Assembly: GCA_022226935.1 (NCBI GenBank)
Contig: CP092081.1
Span: 2,592,846 to 2,656,845, forward strand
Source: Nitrospira sp.
Lineage (GTDB): Bacteria > Nitrospirota > Nitrospiria > Nitrospirales > Nitrospiraceae
Direction: 5' to 3'
DNA length: 64,000 nt
In this document: positions 9,362 to 18,409 of the stretch, in pieces
Numbering within the stretch: the first letter of the stretch is position 1
Layout of the letters: each line of letters starts with the position of its first letter
Translations under genes and position numbers: made by a program
Notes under the pieces: generated by a model
The model's input: the letters and a program-made list of their open reading frames with translations, nothing else
Told to the model about the DNA's origin: nothing
Databases searched by the model: none

Positions 9362-10600
9362 TTATGACTTGGCACGTTCCGCGCGCTCCGCGAGCCAAGC
9401 CAAGGCCCCCGCACCGGCGGTACGGCCACTGGCGAAACAGGCCGTGAGCAGATAGCCGCCCGTCGGCGCTTCCCAATCCACCATTTCTCCTGCGCAGAAC
9501 ACGCCCGGCAGCGCTTTGAGCATCAGCCGCTTGTCGAGCGCTTCGCAGGTCACCCCGCCGGCGGAGCTGATCGCCTCCTGTAACGGGCGCGGCGCCGTCA
9601 AGGTGAGCGGCAATGATTTGATCGCCGAGGCCAGGCGGGTCGGGTCGGCAAAATCTTCCTTCGACACAATCTCCCGCAACAGCCCGGCCTTCACTCCCTC
9701 GATATGCGCGCGCCGCTGCAAATGGGTGGCCATCGTCTTTTTCCCCCGCGGTTGGGAGAGGTCCTTGATGAGACGCGGCAATTCACGGTCCGGCGCGAGG
9801 TCCAATCGCAGCGTGCCGCGGCCGGTGGCCTCCAGTTCATCGCGAAGAAAGGGGGCCACGGCATAGATCACGCCGCCCTCGACACCGGTCTCGGTGATCA
9901 CGAATTCACCCATGCGCCGCATCACCGCACCAGTCGGCGATTTGGCCACCACCCCCACCGTTTTGACCGGATGCCCTGCGAACTTCGTTCGAAAGTGCTC
10001 TGTCCAGCCGACATCGAACCCGCAGTTCGCGGGTCGCAAGGGAGCAATCGTGATCGAGCGCCCGGCAAGCACCGGCACCCAGGCACCATCCGACCCCAGT
10101 TGCGGCCAACTGCCCCCGCCCAGTGCCAGAATCACGGCATCCGCCCACACAACCACCGCCCCTTGCGGTGTCTCGAAACGAAGGGCTCTCTTTTCATCCC
10201 AGCCGCACCAGCGATGCCGGACGTGGATGGCCAGGCCATCCTGACGCAAACGCCGCAACCAGGCGCGGAGCAGTGGTGCAGACTTCATATCCGTGGGAAA
10301 TACACGACCGGATGAGCCGACGTAGGTTTCGATCCCGAGTCCACGTACCCAGGTCCGCAGCGCATCAGGCCCAAACTCGGCCAACCAGGGAGCGACGTGC
10401 GCCCGGCGCTCGCCATACCGGCTGAGAAACAAGTCCAGCGGATCGGAATGAGTTAGATTCAGCCCACCCTTCCCGGCGAGGAGAAACTTTCTGCCCACGG
10501 AGGGCATGGAGTCGTAGAGTGCGACCTGCGCGCCCCCGGCCAGCGCCACTTCTGCAGCCATGAGCCCGGCTGGTCCGCCACCGATAATGGCAATGTTCAT
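9362..10600 (-). CDS. FAD-dependent oxidoreductase, BaiN-like (TIGR03862 type)
   Basis: A flavoprotein of 412 residues with the FAD motif IIGGGPAGLMAAE at residues 4-16, the segment GRKFLLAGKGGLNLTHS near 35, ILALGGGSWPQLGSDG near 160 and the C-terminal GVFCAGEMVDWEAPTGGYLL. The lysine-bearing AGKGGLNLT in place of SGGGRCNVT separates it from the paralogue at 2728-4008 and fits the TIGR03862 subgroup. The ATG at 10600 has AAGAGAAAG 6-8 bases upstream and begins directly at the dinucleotide fold; the longer frame from 10756 is rejected. It probably leads an operon with the hydrolase at 8794. Confidence 0.88.
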   Translation of the reverse strand: MNIAIIGGGPAGLMAAEVALAGGAQVALYDSMPSVGRKFLLAGKGGLNLTHSDPLDLFLSRYGERRAHVAPWLAEFGPDALRTWVRGLGIETYVGSSGRVFPTDMKSAPLLRAWLRRLRQDGLAIHVRHRWCGWDEKRALRFETPQGAVVVWADAVILALGGGSWPQLGSDGAWVPVLAGRSITIAPLRPANCGFDVGWTEHFRTKFAGHPVKTVGVVAKSPTGAVMRRMGEFVITETGVEGGVIYAVAPFLRDELEATGRGTLRLDLAPDRELPRLIKDLSQPRGKKTMATHLQRRAHIEGVKAGLLREIVSKEDFADPTRLASAIKSLPLTLTAPRPLQEAISSAGGVTCEALDKRLMLKALPGVFCAGEMVDWEAPTGGYLLTACFASGRTAGAGALAWLAERAERAKS

Positions 10601-10686
10601 GTGATCTTTCTCTTGAAGCCGTGAATGCCTGAGATTCGATTCAAGATCGCGCTGCTGTCTTACCATGGATGGAGAGGGAACCGCAC

Positions 10687-11142
10687 TCACTTGCGACGGC
10701 GTCTGCCCGGCGGATGACCAGTGCCGTGGGAATGGCGCCTCACGGGAAGAAACCACTTCGGCTGCATGCGCCCAAAATCCACACGCACATGCGTGCTCAA
10801 GGAGGCCTTGGAATCAAGCACGTACTCGCGTTTCCGGTCACGCACAAACACGACCCAATGCCAGCAGGGCCGATGCGCCTCACGATGCCATTTGATGGCC
10901 AGCAGCGCGCAATCAGGCAAGTCTGCCCACGAGCAAAACGGCGTGGGCGTCCGTGCAGCACGCAGGCCAAACCGCGAGAGCAATCGCTGAACCGGCTCCG
11001 TCTCAGACCACAGCGACCTCTCATACACGAAGATCCCTAACGAAGCAGCCACCGCTTTGGCGCGTGTATAGGACACCCCGGCGAGCACCGCGACCGCAGC
11101 AATGCCACAACCGGTTCGATCCGCCTGCACGACCGGTTTCAT
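10687..11142 (-). CDS. C39-like cysteine peptidase domain protein
   Basis: 151 residues with the layout of a papain-like C39 domain: Cys12 in TGCGIAAVAVLAG, His95 in CWHWVVFV and Asp110 in EYVLDS. C39 domains usually cleave double-glycine leaders or act as inactive C39-like modules. There is no transporter fused or adjacent, so it is a free-standing domain whose substrate is unknown. The tail is basic (RRHSHGTGHPPGRRRRK). Its ATG overlaps the stop of the upstream GNAT gene by four bases, so the two are translationally coupled. Confidence 0.7.
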   Translation of the reverse strand: MKPVVQADRTGCGIAAVAVLAGVSYTRAKAVAASLGIFVYERSLWSETEPVQRLLSRFGLRAARTPTPFCSWADLPDCALLAIKWHREAHRPCWHWVVFVRDRKREYVLDSKASLSTHVRVDFGRMQPKWFLPVRRHSHGTGHPPGRRRRK

Positions 11143-11612
11143 CGCATATCCACTTTCATTTTCCGTCCGCCGGACCGGCTGAATCCCTGCCGCTCATAGA
11201 ACAGCAGCGTGCGATCGAACTGCGGCAAGGGCGGCGTAGTGACTTCGAGCCTGGCCCAGTCTTTCGAACAGGCCACACGTTTGGCCTCAGCCACCAATTG
11301 CCCCCCCACACCTTGCGACCGCCGGTCCGGGCAGACATATAACTCCGGGATGATCCCGAACCGTCCCTCCGCATAGAGCGCACGACATTCCGACAAGGCG
11401 ACAAATCCCACGATCCGCTCATCATCCCGCGCCAGCAGCACGGTATAACTCCCCTCTTCAAGCCAGGTCCGCGTCCGTGCTTCGGTCTCAGGGAACGAGA
11501 ATCCGAACGCCTGCGTCTTGGTGGCAGTCATAATTTCCCGCAACAAATCACCGACCAACTTCGCGATCGTCGGCGCATCGAGCGGCTGTGCTATGGTGAT
11601 TGCAATCGACAT
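11139..11612 (-). CDS. GNAT-family N-acetyltransferase
   Basis: 157 residues with the GNAT fold. A central strand VLLARDDERIVGFVAL is followed by the acetyl-CoA pyrophosphate-binding loop region VCPDRRSQGVGGQLVAEA (the Q/R-x-x-G-x-G/A pattern) and a C-terminal LLFYERQGFSRSG. GNATs transfer acetyl from acetyl-CoA to an amine; the acceptor cannot be predicted. It overlaps the C39-like gene by four bases (ATGA). Confidence 0.85.
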   Translation of the reverse strand: MSIAITIAQPLDAPTIAKLVGDLLREIMTATKTQAFGFSFPETEARTRTWLEEGSYTVLLARDDERIVGFVALSECRALYAEGRFGIIPELYVCPDRRSQGVGGQLVAEAKRVACSKDWARLEVTTPPLPQFDRTLLFYERQGFSRSGGRKMKVDMR

Positions 11613-11749
11613 GGCGCGACCCTACCGAGAGTAGAATCGCGCGTCAAGCAATGAGACGAGTTTCTATTGGAGAAGAGAGGCGGTACGTTCTGTTCTGGCA
11701 GACCGTTCGGTGAATGTATCGGGATACATGCGGCGTCTTCCGATGGAGG

Positions 11750-12394
11750 TCAAAAGAGGTACCGAATACCGATCAAACCAAGCACCGCCGTCGCATCATA
11801 CCGGCCGCTATATCCCAGCTGCGTCCATTCGCCCTTATTGAGACGCCACGCCACTTCCGTATTGAAACTCCAATGCGCCGTCAACGGCACATCGACTCCG
11901 CCGGCGATGCGTGCGGCGAAGGTATTGTTGTAATCGAGCGTAGGAACTCCGGACTCAGCAGAGAACATATTAAAATTCATGCCGAGCCCGACGGAAAGGT
12001 ACGGAATCGCACTGGTGGTGAGAAAGGGCCGCATTTCAATCGTCGGCATCACAGCCACCGTGAACAAATCGCCGAACTTGCCCTTCCCACCTTTGACATC
12101 GAGTGCCTGCTGTTGACCATCGACTGTCATTCCAAAACGAAAATGCGGGTTGAACTGGTAGAGAAGCTGAAGGCTCCCCGCGCCCCCCAGTGAAGGGGAT
12201 CCATTGGACACATGATCTTGCGTTCCCTGGACAACACCACCTCGAATTGAAAACACCCATCGCGAGTCCGTCGAAACCTCTGTAACCGGGGTGCCGACGT
12301 CACCCTCCTCCGCAAAGGCAGGGCGTGCCATGCCGCACATTCCTCCGATGATCGACAACCCAACGAACATCCCCACTAACCGTATGCCCCACAT
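11750..12394 (-). CDS. Outer-membrane beta-barrel protein, 214 aa
   Basis: A signal peptide of about 28 residues (ending ARPAFA) precedes a region of alternating strands, with motifs FNPHFRFGMTVDG and IPYLSVGLGMNFN and a C-terminal LGLIGIRYLF that ends in Phe, as outer-membrane barrels do. AAGGAG lies 8 bases before the ATG at 12394, fixing that start; the frame opening at 12592 is not used. It resembles the protein at 35226-35810 in the FRFGM and IPYxxxGxG blocks, so the two are paralogues. Function unknown. Confidence 0.8.
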   Translation of the reverse strand: MWGIRLVGMFVGLSIIGGMCGMARPAFAEEGDVGTPVTEVSTDSRWVFSIRGGVVQGTQDHVSNGSPSLGGAGSLQLLYQFNPHFRFGMTVDGQQQALDVKGGKGKFGDLFTVAVMPTIEMRPFLTTSAIPYLSVGLGMNFNMFSAESGVPTLDYNNTFAARIAGGVDVPLTAHWSFNTEVAWRLNKGEWTQLGYSGRYDATAVLGLIGIRYLF

Positions 12395-12639
12395 AATGGA
12401 CTCCTTTACCCCTTTCCCGACGCTTGCCAGGAACAACGACGTCTCTGCGACCACCCGCAAATGCCCTGTCGAGTGCGCACTATCTATGATTCGTCGTCCG
12501 GGGAAACAGTCCTCTGAGGGGTTACTACGAAAGGGGATGCCCGCAAGAAGAATCAGGGCGGGGGTGTACGGGCCGAATATCAACACCAACATGGAGTCGA
12601 TGCGATCCGCAATGGAACAGCTAGGAGTCGTCGCGCGAT

Positions 12640-14256
12640 TTAGGGATGAGCCCTTCCCGCGCGGCGCTCGCCGACCCCCTGATGCAGCGCGGCGACATCC
12701 AGTTCCTGCTCCAACTGATGCAGCACTTCGTCGCTGATCGTGCCGTCATCCCGAAGGCCGATCAGGGCGATCCGCTCGGCAGTGAGCACTTCATGGTGCA
12801 AACGCTGAACGGTTTCGATACTGCCGTCGGGACGGGCCTCCTCATCCAGCCCGATCCGAGTGAGATGTTCCAGCCGGCGAAGATATTGCAGCCGCACCCG
12901 CTCGATGTGCTCCATCGGCACCCAGTCCTCGGTCATGACCTGATCGAGTCGGGTCAAGGCTGCCGTCACCGCATGCTCTCGCGCCAATCGTTCTTCTCCT
13001 TCCAGCTCATCTTCCTCCTCCAGGCGCAGCCATCGGATGATCGGCGGAAGCGAAAGTCCCTGCAGCACCAACGTGACGAGGATGACCGTAAAACTGATCA
13101 GGATGATCTCCGGCCGGAAGGGAAAGGGCGCGCCGGTGCCGGTCGTCATCGGAAGCGCCAATGCCGCCGCCAACGTGACGATACCCCGCATGCCGGTCCA
13201 GGAAATGAGAAACAGCCCCTTCCACGAGGGCATCGGATCACGCGCGCGCAGGCTCGCACTCAGGCATCGCGGGATAAGGGCCGCCAGCGGTACCCAGAGA
13301 AAGCGCACGAGAATCGCCGTGGCGCTGACCATGAGCCCGGCGAACAGGATCGGGCCATACTGTCCGGCAGGGACGGCGTCGCGGAGAGCTCCCAACTCCA
13401 GACCGATCAAAATAAAAATCACGCCGTTCAGAATAAAGATCAACAGCTCCCACACAGCGCGGGCCTGCAATCTGGTCGCCGGGGCCACCGCACCGCTGAA
13501 ATATTGCCGGAGCGTGATCCCGCCCGCCACACAAGCCAACACTGCGGAGGCATGCACCGACTCCGCGATGACCCAGGCGATATACGGGACGAGCAATGTC
13601 ACCCCGATTTGCGTATATCCATCTTCCGTCACACAAAGCGCCCAACGGGTGAGCCAGGCCGCGCCGATGCCGATGGCCAGCGCCGCCAGCGCGGCAAACA
13701 CAAAATTGAGGATCGTGCCGCCGAACAAGAATGAGCCGCTCACCACCGCACCCACGGCTGCCCGGTACAACACCAGGGCAGTGGCGTCGTTGACCAGGCT
13801 CTCACCTTCCAGAATAGTGACGACGCGACGAGGAATTCGCAGGCGTTTCCCGATGGCAGTGGCCGACACGGCATCCGGCGGCGAGACGATGGCCCCAAGC
13901 GCGATGGCTTCCGCCCAGCCCATGCCGGGCAATAGCACATGAGCCACCGCCGCAACGCCGGCAGTCGTCGCAAGTACTAATCCGACGGCCAGGAGGGAAA
14001 TCGGCCTGAGGTTCTGCCGAAATTCGCGCAACGAGGTGAAATAGGCTGCCGCCCAGAGAATCGGCGGGAGAAACACCAGAAACACGAGGTCGGGGTGCAG
14101 CGTCACCGTCGGCAGGCCCGGCACCAGCCCCAACACCAGACCGCCCAGCACCAAAAAGATCGGGTATGGAATGCTGATCGTCTGCGCGATCGTGGTGAGT
14201 GCCAGCACCACCGCGAGCAGCAGGATAATGATTTCCAGTTGATGCAGGCTGTCCAT
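12640..14256 (-). CDS. Na+/H+ antiporter, CPA1 family
   Basis: 538 residues with about 12 transmembrane helices over residues 1-410, then a cytoplasmic tail of about 130. CPA1 signatures are present: LVFLPPILWAAAYFTSLREF, the ion-site segment LGAIVSPPDAVSATAIGKRL and LEGESLVNDATALVLYR (the acidic ND pair of the transport site), then LISWTGMRGIVTLAAALALP. Such carriers exchange cytoplasmic Na+ (or K+) for protons. The stop is followed upstream by the barrel gene's promoter region; the start is 33 bases downstream of no other gene on its strand except the aldo/keto reductase, whose stop is at 14289. Confidence 0.92.
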   Translation of the reverse strand: MDSLHQLEIIILLLAVVLALTTIAQTISIPYPIFLVLGGLVLGLVPGLPTVTLHPDLVFLVFLPPILWAAAYFTSLREFRQNLRPISLLAVGLVLATTAGVAAVAHVLLPGMGWAEAIALGAIVSPPDAVSATAIGKRLRIPRRVVTILEGESLVNDATALVLYRAAVGAVVSGSFLFGGTILNFVFAALAALAIGIGAAWLTRWALCVTEDGYTQIGVTLLVPYIAWVIAESVHASAVLACVAGGITLRQYFSGAVAPATRLQARAVWELLIFILNGVIFILIGLELGALRDAVPAGQYGPILFAGLMVSATAILVRFLWVPLAALIPRCLSASLRARDPMPSWKGLFLISWTGMRGIVTLAAALALPMTTGTGAPFPFRPEIILISFTVILVTLVLQGLSLPPIIRWLRLEEEDELEGEERLAREHAVTAALTRLDQVMTEDWVPMEHIERVRLQYLRRLEHLTRIGLDEEARPDGSIETVQRLHHEVLTAERIALIGLRDDGTISDEVLHQLEQELDVAALHQGVGERRAGRAHP

Positions 14257-14288
14257 GGATTCAGAACAGGAGGTATGCCGGCATTTGA

Positions 14289-15125
14289 CTACATCCCAAT
14301 CGTTTCAAGCCGCTGGAGGTCCTCTGGCGAAATGGTGAACTGATCGGAATGCAGATCGTTGGTCATATGCTGCTGGTTGGTCGTGCCGGTCAAGGGCAGC
14401 ATGCCGACCTGCATCGCAAACCGGAAGACCAATTGCGCCAAGCCCATGCCGTACTTGGCGGCCATGGCTCGGACCTCGGGATCGGCAAAGATCTCCCGGT
14501 TGGCCGTGAGCAACGAGAACCCCTGATAGATGACCCCATGCGCACGGCAAATCTCCCGCACGTCTCGATCCCAGCCGAGGGCGGCGTAGCAACGATTCTG
14601 CACGACCATCGGCTTATGTTTCGCTCTGGCACAGAGAAGTGACAGTTGCTCGGCAGACACATTGCTGATGCCGATTATCTTGGTGTTGCCCGCATCGTAC
14701 AGCCCTTCGATGGCCGCCCAGACCTCCCAATCCGCGTCGCTCAATCCACGACGTGCAGAGGGCCCGTGCAACACGTAGGAGTCAAGATAGCCGGTATGCA
14801 GATGCGCCAGGGAACTGTCGAAGGATTGTTTCACCTGGGTGGTGAGGTCGGCCTGCGCATCGTAGGGCGTCCGATGATCCTGGCCATTGACCGGCGTAAA
14901 TTTCGTTTGGATGAAGAGCCGCTCACGCGGCGTGCCCTGCTTGGCCAATGCCAGCAAGGCCTCGCCGACCAAGGCTTCCTGATAGTGGATCAGCTGATTG
15001 GCCGTATCGATCGCCGTGAACCCCGCGGCCACGGCCTGCTGCACCAATTGGGTCGTCGCACCCTCTTTCCATGCCGTCCCGTACATGAACGAGGGAATCG
15101 GCACCTGATTATAGGCCATCAACAT
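14289..15125 (-). CDS. Aldo/keto reductase
   Basis: 278 residues with the (beta/alpha)8 layout of NADPH-dependent aldo/keto reductases: FTAIDTANQLIHYQE near residue 36 (the catalytic Asp and the Tyr position), TKFTP near 72 (catalytic Lys), a YVLHGPS segment with the His, and IIGISNVS and LTGTTNQQH in the cofactor half. The substrate is unknown. The ATG at 15125 has GGAGGTCTGCTC upstream. The Tyr of the usual Asp-Tyr-Lys-His set is replaced or shifted (DTANQLIHY), which is worth checking. Upstream of and co-directional with the antiporter gene (33-base gap). Confidence 0.88.
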   Translation of the reverse strand: MLMAYNQVPIPSFMYGTAWKEGATTQLVQQAVAAGFTAIDTANQLIHYQEALVGEALLALAKQGTPRERLFIQTKFTPVNGQDHRTPYDAQADLTTQVKQSFDSSLAHLHTGYLDSYVLHGPSARRGLSDADWEVWAAIEGLYDAGNTKIIGISNVSAEQLSLLCARAKHKPMVVQNRCYAALGWDRDVREICRAHGVIYQGFSLLTANREIFADPEVRAMAAKYGMGLAQLVFRFAMQVGMLPLTGTTNQQHMTNDLHSDQFTISPEDLQRLETIGM

Positions 15126-15273
15126 GAGCAGACCTCCTCCATGCCGTACCTTACACAGATTGTTGCGGCGGTCTCAACGTGTCCCATTGCCCTGGCTGGT
15201 GAAGAGCGCGGTGCTGGCGACCGTTCCCAACAACCTGGTAGAGTGCGCAGTCACCACGAGGAGCGACGCAGAC

Positions 15274-15588
15274 ATGGATGCAGCACGGGCCCATCAAGTC
15301 GTGGAACTGCGACTGACCTACCGATACATCAAGGATCACCCCTGGACCGTTCAGGCCATCAACGGATTTCTCTCCGCCTATTTCATGGAGAAACCGGACT
15401 TTTCCGTGCAGCGGCATTATGACGATCTCGAATCGGGCATGCACGTCTGGATTTGCGACATTCCTTCCGACATGAAGATCACCGCGTTGTTACGGCGGCT
15501 CCAAGCCGACATTCCCCCCTGCCGCCATTTTCAGCCCGCCGTCGAGCCTCCGGCCAGGCCACAATATGTGATCGACAGTCCGGAATGA
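15274..15588 (+). CDS. Small conserved hypothetical protein, 104 aa
   Basis: A soluble protein of 104 residues with no recognised domain. AGGAG stands 9 bases before the ATG at 15274, which I use instead of the frame opening at 15124. The first half is amphipathic (VVELRLTYRYIKDHPWTVQ, then INGFLSAYFMEKPDF) and the C-terminus is proline-rich. It lies 69 bases before an SDR gene on the same strand and may share its transcript. Confidence 0.6.
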   Translation: MDAARAHQVVELRLTYRYIKDHPWTVQAINGFLSAYFMEKPDFSVQRHYDDLESGMHVWICDIPSDMKITALLRRLQADIPPCRHFQPAVEPPARPQYVIDSPE

Positions 15589-15657
15589 GCGAGAACGCTT
15601 GCGCCGTTCCAACCCTCATGGCTACACTGCGCGAAACATGAATTATGGAGGATTGCC

Positions 15658-16266
15658 ATGCGAGTGATCGTCATCGGAGGAACGGGCACCATCGGATCGG
15701 CCGTCGTGAAGCGGCTGTCCACGCGGCACGAGGTGGTGGTGGTCGGGCACAAGAACGGCGCCTTTCACGTGGACTTGGCTTCGCCGGATTCCATCACGAG
15801 CCTGTTCAAGGCCGTCGGCACCTGTGATGCCGTCGTCAGCACCGCCGGGATCGCCAAGTTCGCGAGCCTGGACGACCTGACCTATGACGACTACTTCATC
15901 GGCTTGAAAAATAAATTGATGGGCCAGGCGAATCTGGTGCGGATCGGCCGCCCGTTCGTCACCGACCATGGCTCCTTCACGCTCACCAGCGGAGTCCTGA
16001 GCCAGAACCCCATGAAGGGGAGCGCCTCCATCAGTATGGTCAATGCAGGATTGGAAGGATTTGTCCGAGCCGCCGCCATCGATCTGCCGCGCGGCTTGCG
16101 CGTGAACGTCGTCAGCCCGCCCTGGGTGACGGAAACGTTGATCGCCAGAGGTATGGACCCCTCTATCGGCATCCCTGCCGATCAAGTTGCGCAGGCGTAT
16201 GTGGCGAGTGTGGAAGGCACCCTGACGGGGCAGACGCTGGATCCGCGAAAGATCGCTGCCGTCTAA
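15658..16266 (+). CDS. Short-chain dehydrogenase, atypical active site
   Basis: 202 residues, short for an SDR. The N-terminal NAD(P) motif GGTGTIG is at residues 7-13. The region that usually carries the catalytic YxxxK reads ASISMVNAGLEGF, so the usual Tyr and Lys are not present. The Lin1944-like SDR group is known to have a similarly altered site. Reduction of an unknown substrate is possible but not secured. GGAGG sits 8 bases before the ATG. Convergent with the DNA alkylation repair gene, 21 bases apart. Confidence 0.82.
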   Translation: MRVIVIGGTGTIGSAVVKRLSTRHEVVVVGHKNGAFHVDLASPDSITSLFKAVGTCDAVVSTAGIAKFASLDDLTYDDYFIGLKNKLMGQANLVRIGRPFVTDHGSFTLTSGVLSQNPMKGSASISMVNAGLEGFVRAAAIDLPRGLRVNVVSPPWVTETLIARGMDPSIGIPADQVAQAYVASVEGTLTGQTLDPRKIAAV

Positions 16267-16287
16267 GCGAAAGCGCGCCGGCGCCGC

Positions 16288-17403
16288 TCACCCTGCCGTA
16301 ATGTGAAACTTGCCTAGTGGATAGGCCTGGCCGTTCACGAGCAGCTCGATACGATGCGTGCCGGGGTAGTGGGTGCGCGTGGTGAGTTGCGCGAGGGCCA
16401 GCGATTTGCTGAACCGCATGGTCCCCTTGGGCGGGAGCTCCACGGTCTTCAACTTGAACACCTTCGGGCTGTGCGTGCCGTTCGCCTTGACGTAATGCAC
16501 TCGCAAATCCACCAGCACTCGTTGGACCACGGGTGCCCGGCTAGCCATCTCGCACACGATAACTACCGACGAGCCGATCCGGGGACGTAACGGCGTGATG
16601 CGCACCTTCTCCACTGCGACCAGCGCCCTGTCGCCGAAGCCCAAGACATGGAGTGCCCCTGACTCCCCCCGCTTGATCGCCGACCGCAAGGCATGGCGAA
16701 TGATCCAGCGGCGTTCCTCCGTCGCGTTCTTCAGCCACCTCGTAGCCGTTGCCACCAGCGCATCGGGATGGTCTTTCCCGATGTCATTCAGATTGTTGGC
16801 CACGCTGCGACGCACGTAGAGCGACGTATCGTCTTTCAATTTCTCCAGCAACGTCAGCACCGGCCGCGGATCAGCCTGGAAGGCGCGGAGTCTCGGCGCC
16901 CAGGGCAATCGTGGCCTGGTGCCCTCCGAGACCAGACGCCGAACGTCTTCACTGGGATCAGTCGTCCATTCAGCCAGGCGGGCCAAGGTAGCAACTTGGT
17001 GTCGCTCGAGATACCGGCGAATGCTGAACTCCGCCGTGAATCGTTGCGTCAGTACATACTGCGCCCGCATGGACGCGTCGAAGTGGTCCAGTCCGTATTC
17101 GGCCACAAAGAACACATGCGGCAGAAACACAAAGGCGCCCATGCCCTGGGCAGCCGTTCGCCCGGATGGCTGCTCGATCGAGGCCAGTAAGATCTTGATG
17201 GCCTTCTCATACTCATCCGGCAGAAATCGTCGCAACGCATGCGCGATCTTCCAGGCGCGCGGCATCAATTCCAGCTCGTCATATCCGTCCAGCGCCGACC
17301 GGACGAACGCCTTCTCGTCGAATCGCGGGAACACGCCGGCAATCATGCGCGCGATGGCGAGGGGCACATCGGCACCGAAACTCTTCTTGAGCGGTTCCGC
17401 CAT
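16288..17403 (-). CDS. DNA alkylation repair protein (AlkD-like HEAT repeats)
   Basis: 371 residues, mostly helical HEAT-like repeats over residues 60-255 (for example YVRRSVANNLNDIGKDHPD), as in AlkD-type DNA glycosylases that wrap alkylated DNA. The last 110 residues are beta-rich (VRITPLRPRIGSSVVIVCEM), an addition seen in a subgroup of this family. The expected job is excision of N3/N7-alkylpurines, inferred from family. The ATG at 17403 is 7 bases after the stop of the SUI1 gene; the GGGGGG and AAAGAG at that junction may serve as ribosome binding site. Confidence 0.82.
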   Translation of the reverse strand: MAEPLKKSFGADVPLAIARMIAGVFPRFDEKAFVRSALDGYDELELMPRAWKIAHALRRFLPDEYEKAIKILLASIEQPSGRTAAQGMGAFVFLPHVFFVAEYGLDHFDASMRAQYVLTQRFTAEFSIRRYLERHQVATLARLAEWTTDPSEDVRRLVSEGTRPRLPWAPRLRAFQADPRPVLTLLEKLKDDTSLYVRRSVANNLNDIGKDHPDALVATATRWLKNATEERRWIIRHALRSAIKRGESGALHVLGFGDRALVAVEKVRITPLRPRIGSSVVIVCEMASRAPVVQRVLVDLRVHYVKANGTHSPKVFKLKTVELPPKGTMRFSKSLALAQLTTRTHYPGTHRIELLVNGQAYPLGKFHITAG

Positions 17404-17409
17404 AGCTCT

Positions 17410-17793
17410 TTACCCCCCGGCAAAGACGGGCCGGAACCCCGCCTTCGTCAAGATACGGGCGACATCGTCACGCCGGTCTCCCTGAATCTCGATGCGCCCG
17501 TCCTTCACCGTCCCCCCGACGCCGCACGCCTTCTGCATCTCCTTCGCCAGTTGTTCTTTCTCCGCCTGACCGATGCCGACGAATCCCGTGATCACCGTGA
17601 CCGTCTTGCCGCCCCGATGCGCCGTCTGCCGGATAATATCCACCCGGCCGCGATTCTTCGCCGGCGCGAGCTGTGGCGTACCAGGCTGCTCTCGCGGCTG
17701 AGCCGGAGGCAGGACCACATCCTTCAACCCCGCAAACGGACTTTTCCATGCGATAGGCTCTCCATCGGTGGGAATGCGCGTCTTCGCTTTCAT
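17410..17793 (-). CDS. SUI1/YciH-family translation factor
   Basis: 127 residues; the C-terminal 80 are an eIF1/SUI1 domain with RGGKTVTVITGFVG near residue 60, CGVGGTVKDGRIEIQGD near 90 and a terminal FRPVFAGG. Bacterial YciH affects start-codon fidelity on the 30S subunit; that role is by homology. It sits between yaeQ-like and alkD-like genes with gaps of 25 and 6 bases, so all three are likely one operon. Confidence 0.88.
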   Translation of the reverse strand: MKAKTRIPTDGEPIAWKSPFAGLKDVVLPPAQPREQPGTPQLAPAKNRGRVDIIRQTAHRGGKTVTVITGFVGIGQAEKEQLAKEMQKACGVGGTVKDGRIEIQGDRRDDVARILTKAGFRPVFAGG

Positions 17794-17818
17794 GCCACGT
17801 CTTTGCTCCGTGTCCTAT

Positions 17819-18367
17819 TCACGCGCCGGCTCCCTTCCACGTCGACAATTCCATCTGTGCAGCGTTCGCCCCATCTCCGATCAACACCTGCCCGTCTTGA
17901 ATGGTGCAATGCAGATCCATATTCCGCTGCGCCAGACCCGCAAGAGCACGGCTTCCCTCCAGCGAGAGATTCACGACGGCGAGATTGTTCAACCGGGCAA
18001 GCGCCGCCTCATTCTGCTTCCACCATTGATCCGCCGCGCGACCGCCATAGGTATAGACACAGACCTCTCTGGCTCGGCCGCAGGCCTGACGAATCACCTT
18101 CTCATCCGGCAGCCCCACCTCGATCCATAATTCGATCAGACCGGTAGCATCCTTCTGCCACAACGCCGGCTCATCTTCCGTGCTCAAGCCCCGGCCAAAC
18201 GACAAGGCTTCATGCGCATGTCGCGCGAACGCAAGCAGCCGAACCATCATGCGCTCGTCGGTTTCCGACGGATGCCGGGCCAGAGTGACGCTGTGGTCTT
18301 CATAGTAGTGGCGATCCACGTCGGCGATATGGAGCGCCGCTTTACAAATTGTCGCGTTCGGGGCCAT
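17819..18367 (-). CDS. yaeQ: YaeQ family protein
   Basis: 182 residues from the ATG at 18367. The N-terminal block ATICKAALHIADVDRHYYE followed by HSVTLARHPSETDERMM is the family signature and fixes this start; the extra 11 codons upstream to 18400 do not belong. YaeQ has a PD-(D/E)XK-like fold; the E. coli protein was reported to suppress an rfaH haemolysin defect, but its biochemical role is unclear. It lies between the mscS-like gene (43-base gap) and the SUI1 gene. Confidence 0.9.
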   Translation of the reverse strand: MAPNATICKAALHIADVDRHYYEDHSVTLARHPSETDERMMVRLLAFARHAHEALSFGRGLSTEDEPALWQKDATGLIELWIEVGLPDEKVIRQACGRAREVCVYTYGGRAADQWWKQNEAALARLNNLAVVNLSLEGSRALAGLAQRNMDLHCTIQDGQVLIGDGANAAQMELSTWKGAGA

Positions 18368-18409
18368 GCGATTCCTTGGGGGAAGAGCCCGGTGAGTCAT
18401 TCAGAGGTG

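Noticed and set aside
12646-13734. 362-residue frame opposite the antiporter
   Set aside because: Shadow of the CPA1 antiporter; Arg/Gln/His-rich low-meaning sequence.
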